Of a stretch of 64,000 bases of DNA, positions 62,514 to 64,000 are shown one piece after another. The notes under the pieces are model-generated. The model did not search any database. It was not told the origin of the DNA and saw only the letters and a list, made by a program, of their open reading frames with translations. Position 1 is the stretch's first letter; each line of letters begins with the position of its first letter. The DNA is from Cryptomeria japonica (taxonomy: Eukaryota; Streptophyta; Pinopsida; Cupressales; Cupressaceae): positions 19,941,932-20,005,931 of the forward strand of contig NC_081412.1 of assembly GCF_030272615.1 (NCBI RefSeq), in the 5' to 3' direction. The translations under genes and the position numbers were made by a program.

Positions 62514-63474
62514 GTATGTCATGAAATTTTCATGCAGCATATCATTCATACCATTTACTACTGTATCGACAGGTTTTCATCAGTTCCTTTGAACATATCT
62601 GTTTCATTTAATAGTATTAACTACTGAGAATAATAGAATTTTGTTAGAGATTATAGAGTTTTTGCTATTTTCCTTCCCAAGATGAGCTATGTATTAATAT
62701 TTGAATCCAATTCTACATGCTCACTTCTTGCTACTGTTAAAGCCCTAGCTGTAAAGCAAGAACTCTCAATCTGACCAGAGTGCTTAGAATCTAACATTAA
62801 AGCCTTCATTTAAAAGAAGAGGATTAATGATGGAAAATCTGACTATAAATTTGTATTCAATATCTAACTATCTTAACGGTTATTAGGAAATTTGAATTTA
62901 AGCATATTGACTTTATACCCTTTTATTTTATTCATAAATGAGATGAAATAATATTATTTTTGTGTGGATATGTTGTGGTGTGATAGATGTAAGCGTCGTT
63001 CATAGTTATTATGATTGTTATAAGTACATGCTACACAGATTGGGTATTCAATCTATTTGAGACCAGGTGGGTTTAGAATTTATATAACCTTTTTATATAG
63101 TTAATATATCAATACTTTATACGATTTTATTATATAAGTTTATTTGAAGTAAGCCCTTCATAGTAATATGGATCAAGAGATAAAAAGAAAGACTACTTTA
63201 TTTGAATATGTCCATTTATACTGAGATTTGAACTCAGAACTAAGTTAGACAGTAATACATCCATTTATATTACTCGATTTACTCTTAAAAATGAGTTGAC
63301 TGCATTTATTTATTTATATGTAATGATTTTTCATTCATAAATTGGTGTGTTCTTAATATAATTTTAAGAGATATGTGGATTTTTATTCACTGGTAACAAG
63401 GAAATATGTTGTCAATCATTTAACTAGAACGTGTGAGATATTTAAATCAAGCCATATATAAATATTATTCTTTT

Positions 63475-64000
63475 CTATCAGATCTTTGGGGGCCTCTTGT
63501 TGTAGATTATTTTAACATTGTCTCCTCAGGTCCATGTTTAGTGGCTAAATGGAAGGATATCCCTCCCTTGTCTATTGATAATGATCTTATTCTTTCTTTT
63601 ATGGAAGAACTTCATGAAAGACCTCTAGTTTTTCATAATAAGGAGGACTCTTTGGTCTAGGTTAAGAATGCTGCAGGTTCCTATTCAATAAAAGATGGGT
63701 ATAATTCTTTGGTTCAGCCCTCTTTACCCTCTTGTTGGCCTACTAAGCTTTTTTGGCATCCTTCTTGTTTTCCAAAGGTAGGGGTGTTTGCTTGGTTGGC
63801 AGTCCAAGATAAAGTCCTTACTAGGATGCAATTGGATAGACTTGGGATTACAACAGTATTTCCTTGTGTTTTTTGTGGTTATTGTATGGAATCAGTGGAT
63901 CACCTTTTCCTGTTATGTTCATTTGCTTCTGAATGTTGGTATTGGCTGTTTGGTATGCTAGGATGGTCTTCTGCTCTTTGTTCGAATTTATTCTTGCAAT
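63475..64000 (+). mobile_element. 5'-truncated LINE fragment running off the window
   Basis: Begins mid-ORF2 (LSDLWGPLVVDYFNIVSS) and stays in one frame to 64000 apart from TAG at 63658-63660. It includes KLFWHPSCFPKVGVFAWLAV and the zf-RVT motif CVFCGYCMESVDHLFLLC. It is closely related to 14400-14950 of the minus-strand LINE at 12060, but keeps a Gln codon where that copy has TAG (AWLAVQDK). Starting abruptly within intron DNA of gene copy 3 fits 5' truncation on insertion. Confidence 0.9.

Larger units (their letters stand above)
56177..63474 (+). repeat. Block 3 of the dispersed gene-bearing repeat
   Basis: Near line-by-line match to 23797-31100: same AT-rich flank, Copia LTR and remnant, GC-rich insert and gene. 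Differences are scattered substitutions and short indels, such as an extra TTACATTCTCTTTC before the gene segment at about 61630. It ends at about 63474 in a LINE fragment. Confidence 0.92.

Noticed and set aside
1-64000. tRNA or rRNA genes
   Set aside because: No clover-leaf arms or conserved rRNA segments were recognised by eye; a covariance-model scan would be needed to exclude decayed tRNA copies.

Overview
This window is nuclear plant DNA dominated by transposable elements. The evidence is plant-type LINE ORFs (DUF4283-like ORF1; endonuclease, reverse transcriptase, zf-RVT and RNase H in ORF2), a Ty1-copia element with an initiator-Met-tRNA primer site, plant LTRs with TATA boxes, and a hAT transposase. 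The low gene density, AT-rich unique DNA and very long LTRs resemble a gymnosperm (conifer) genome; that assignment is inference, since no species-specific gene is visible. No bacterial-type operon, CRISPR array, rRNA or convincing tRNA was seen.

The only plausible host gene is a small gene with phase-0 introns whose first exon encodes a basic stretch plus first helix like a plant bHLH domain. It occurs four times. The copy at 21796-23006 is open through three exons (107 aa). The copy at 387-783 is open but ends early, because a CAG codon has become TAG. The copies at 29647-30129 and 62024-62513 carry stops and have lost the intron-1 acceptor AG.

The layout is a large degenerate repeat. Block 1 (1-about 12059, resuming at about 20656) holds gene copy 1 and, downstream, copy 4. 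Block 2 (about 23797-36215) begins with a broken Copia element and a GC-rich insert, followed by gene copy 2. Block 3 (about 56177-63474) repeats the start of block 2 closely, with gene copy 3. Each block was hit by a different LINE: a near full-length minus-strand LINE at 12060-20655, a plus-strand LINE at about 36216-40711, and a 5'-truncated plus-strand LINE from about 63475 to the window end.

Between blocks 2 and 3 (36216-56176) is about 20 kb of nested foreign DNA. In order it holds the LINE; a Gypsy-like element whose very long LTR carries 13 copies of a roughly 170-bp repeat; an unrecognised acidic ORF; a large unrecognised minus-strand ORF split by a solo LTR with a perfect GATAC target duplication; a degenerate roughly 40-bp satellite; and a decayed hAT transposase with subterminal repeats.

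No intact autonomous element was found, and I do not see a novel functional system. The most useful observations are the gene family with its shared and private lesions, two solo LTRs whose removal restores reading frames, the palindromic tandem array, the strong foldback at 41221-41284, and the two unrecognised element-borne ORFs.
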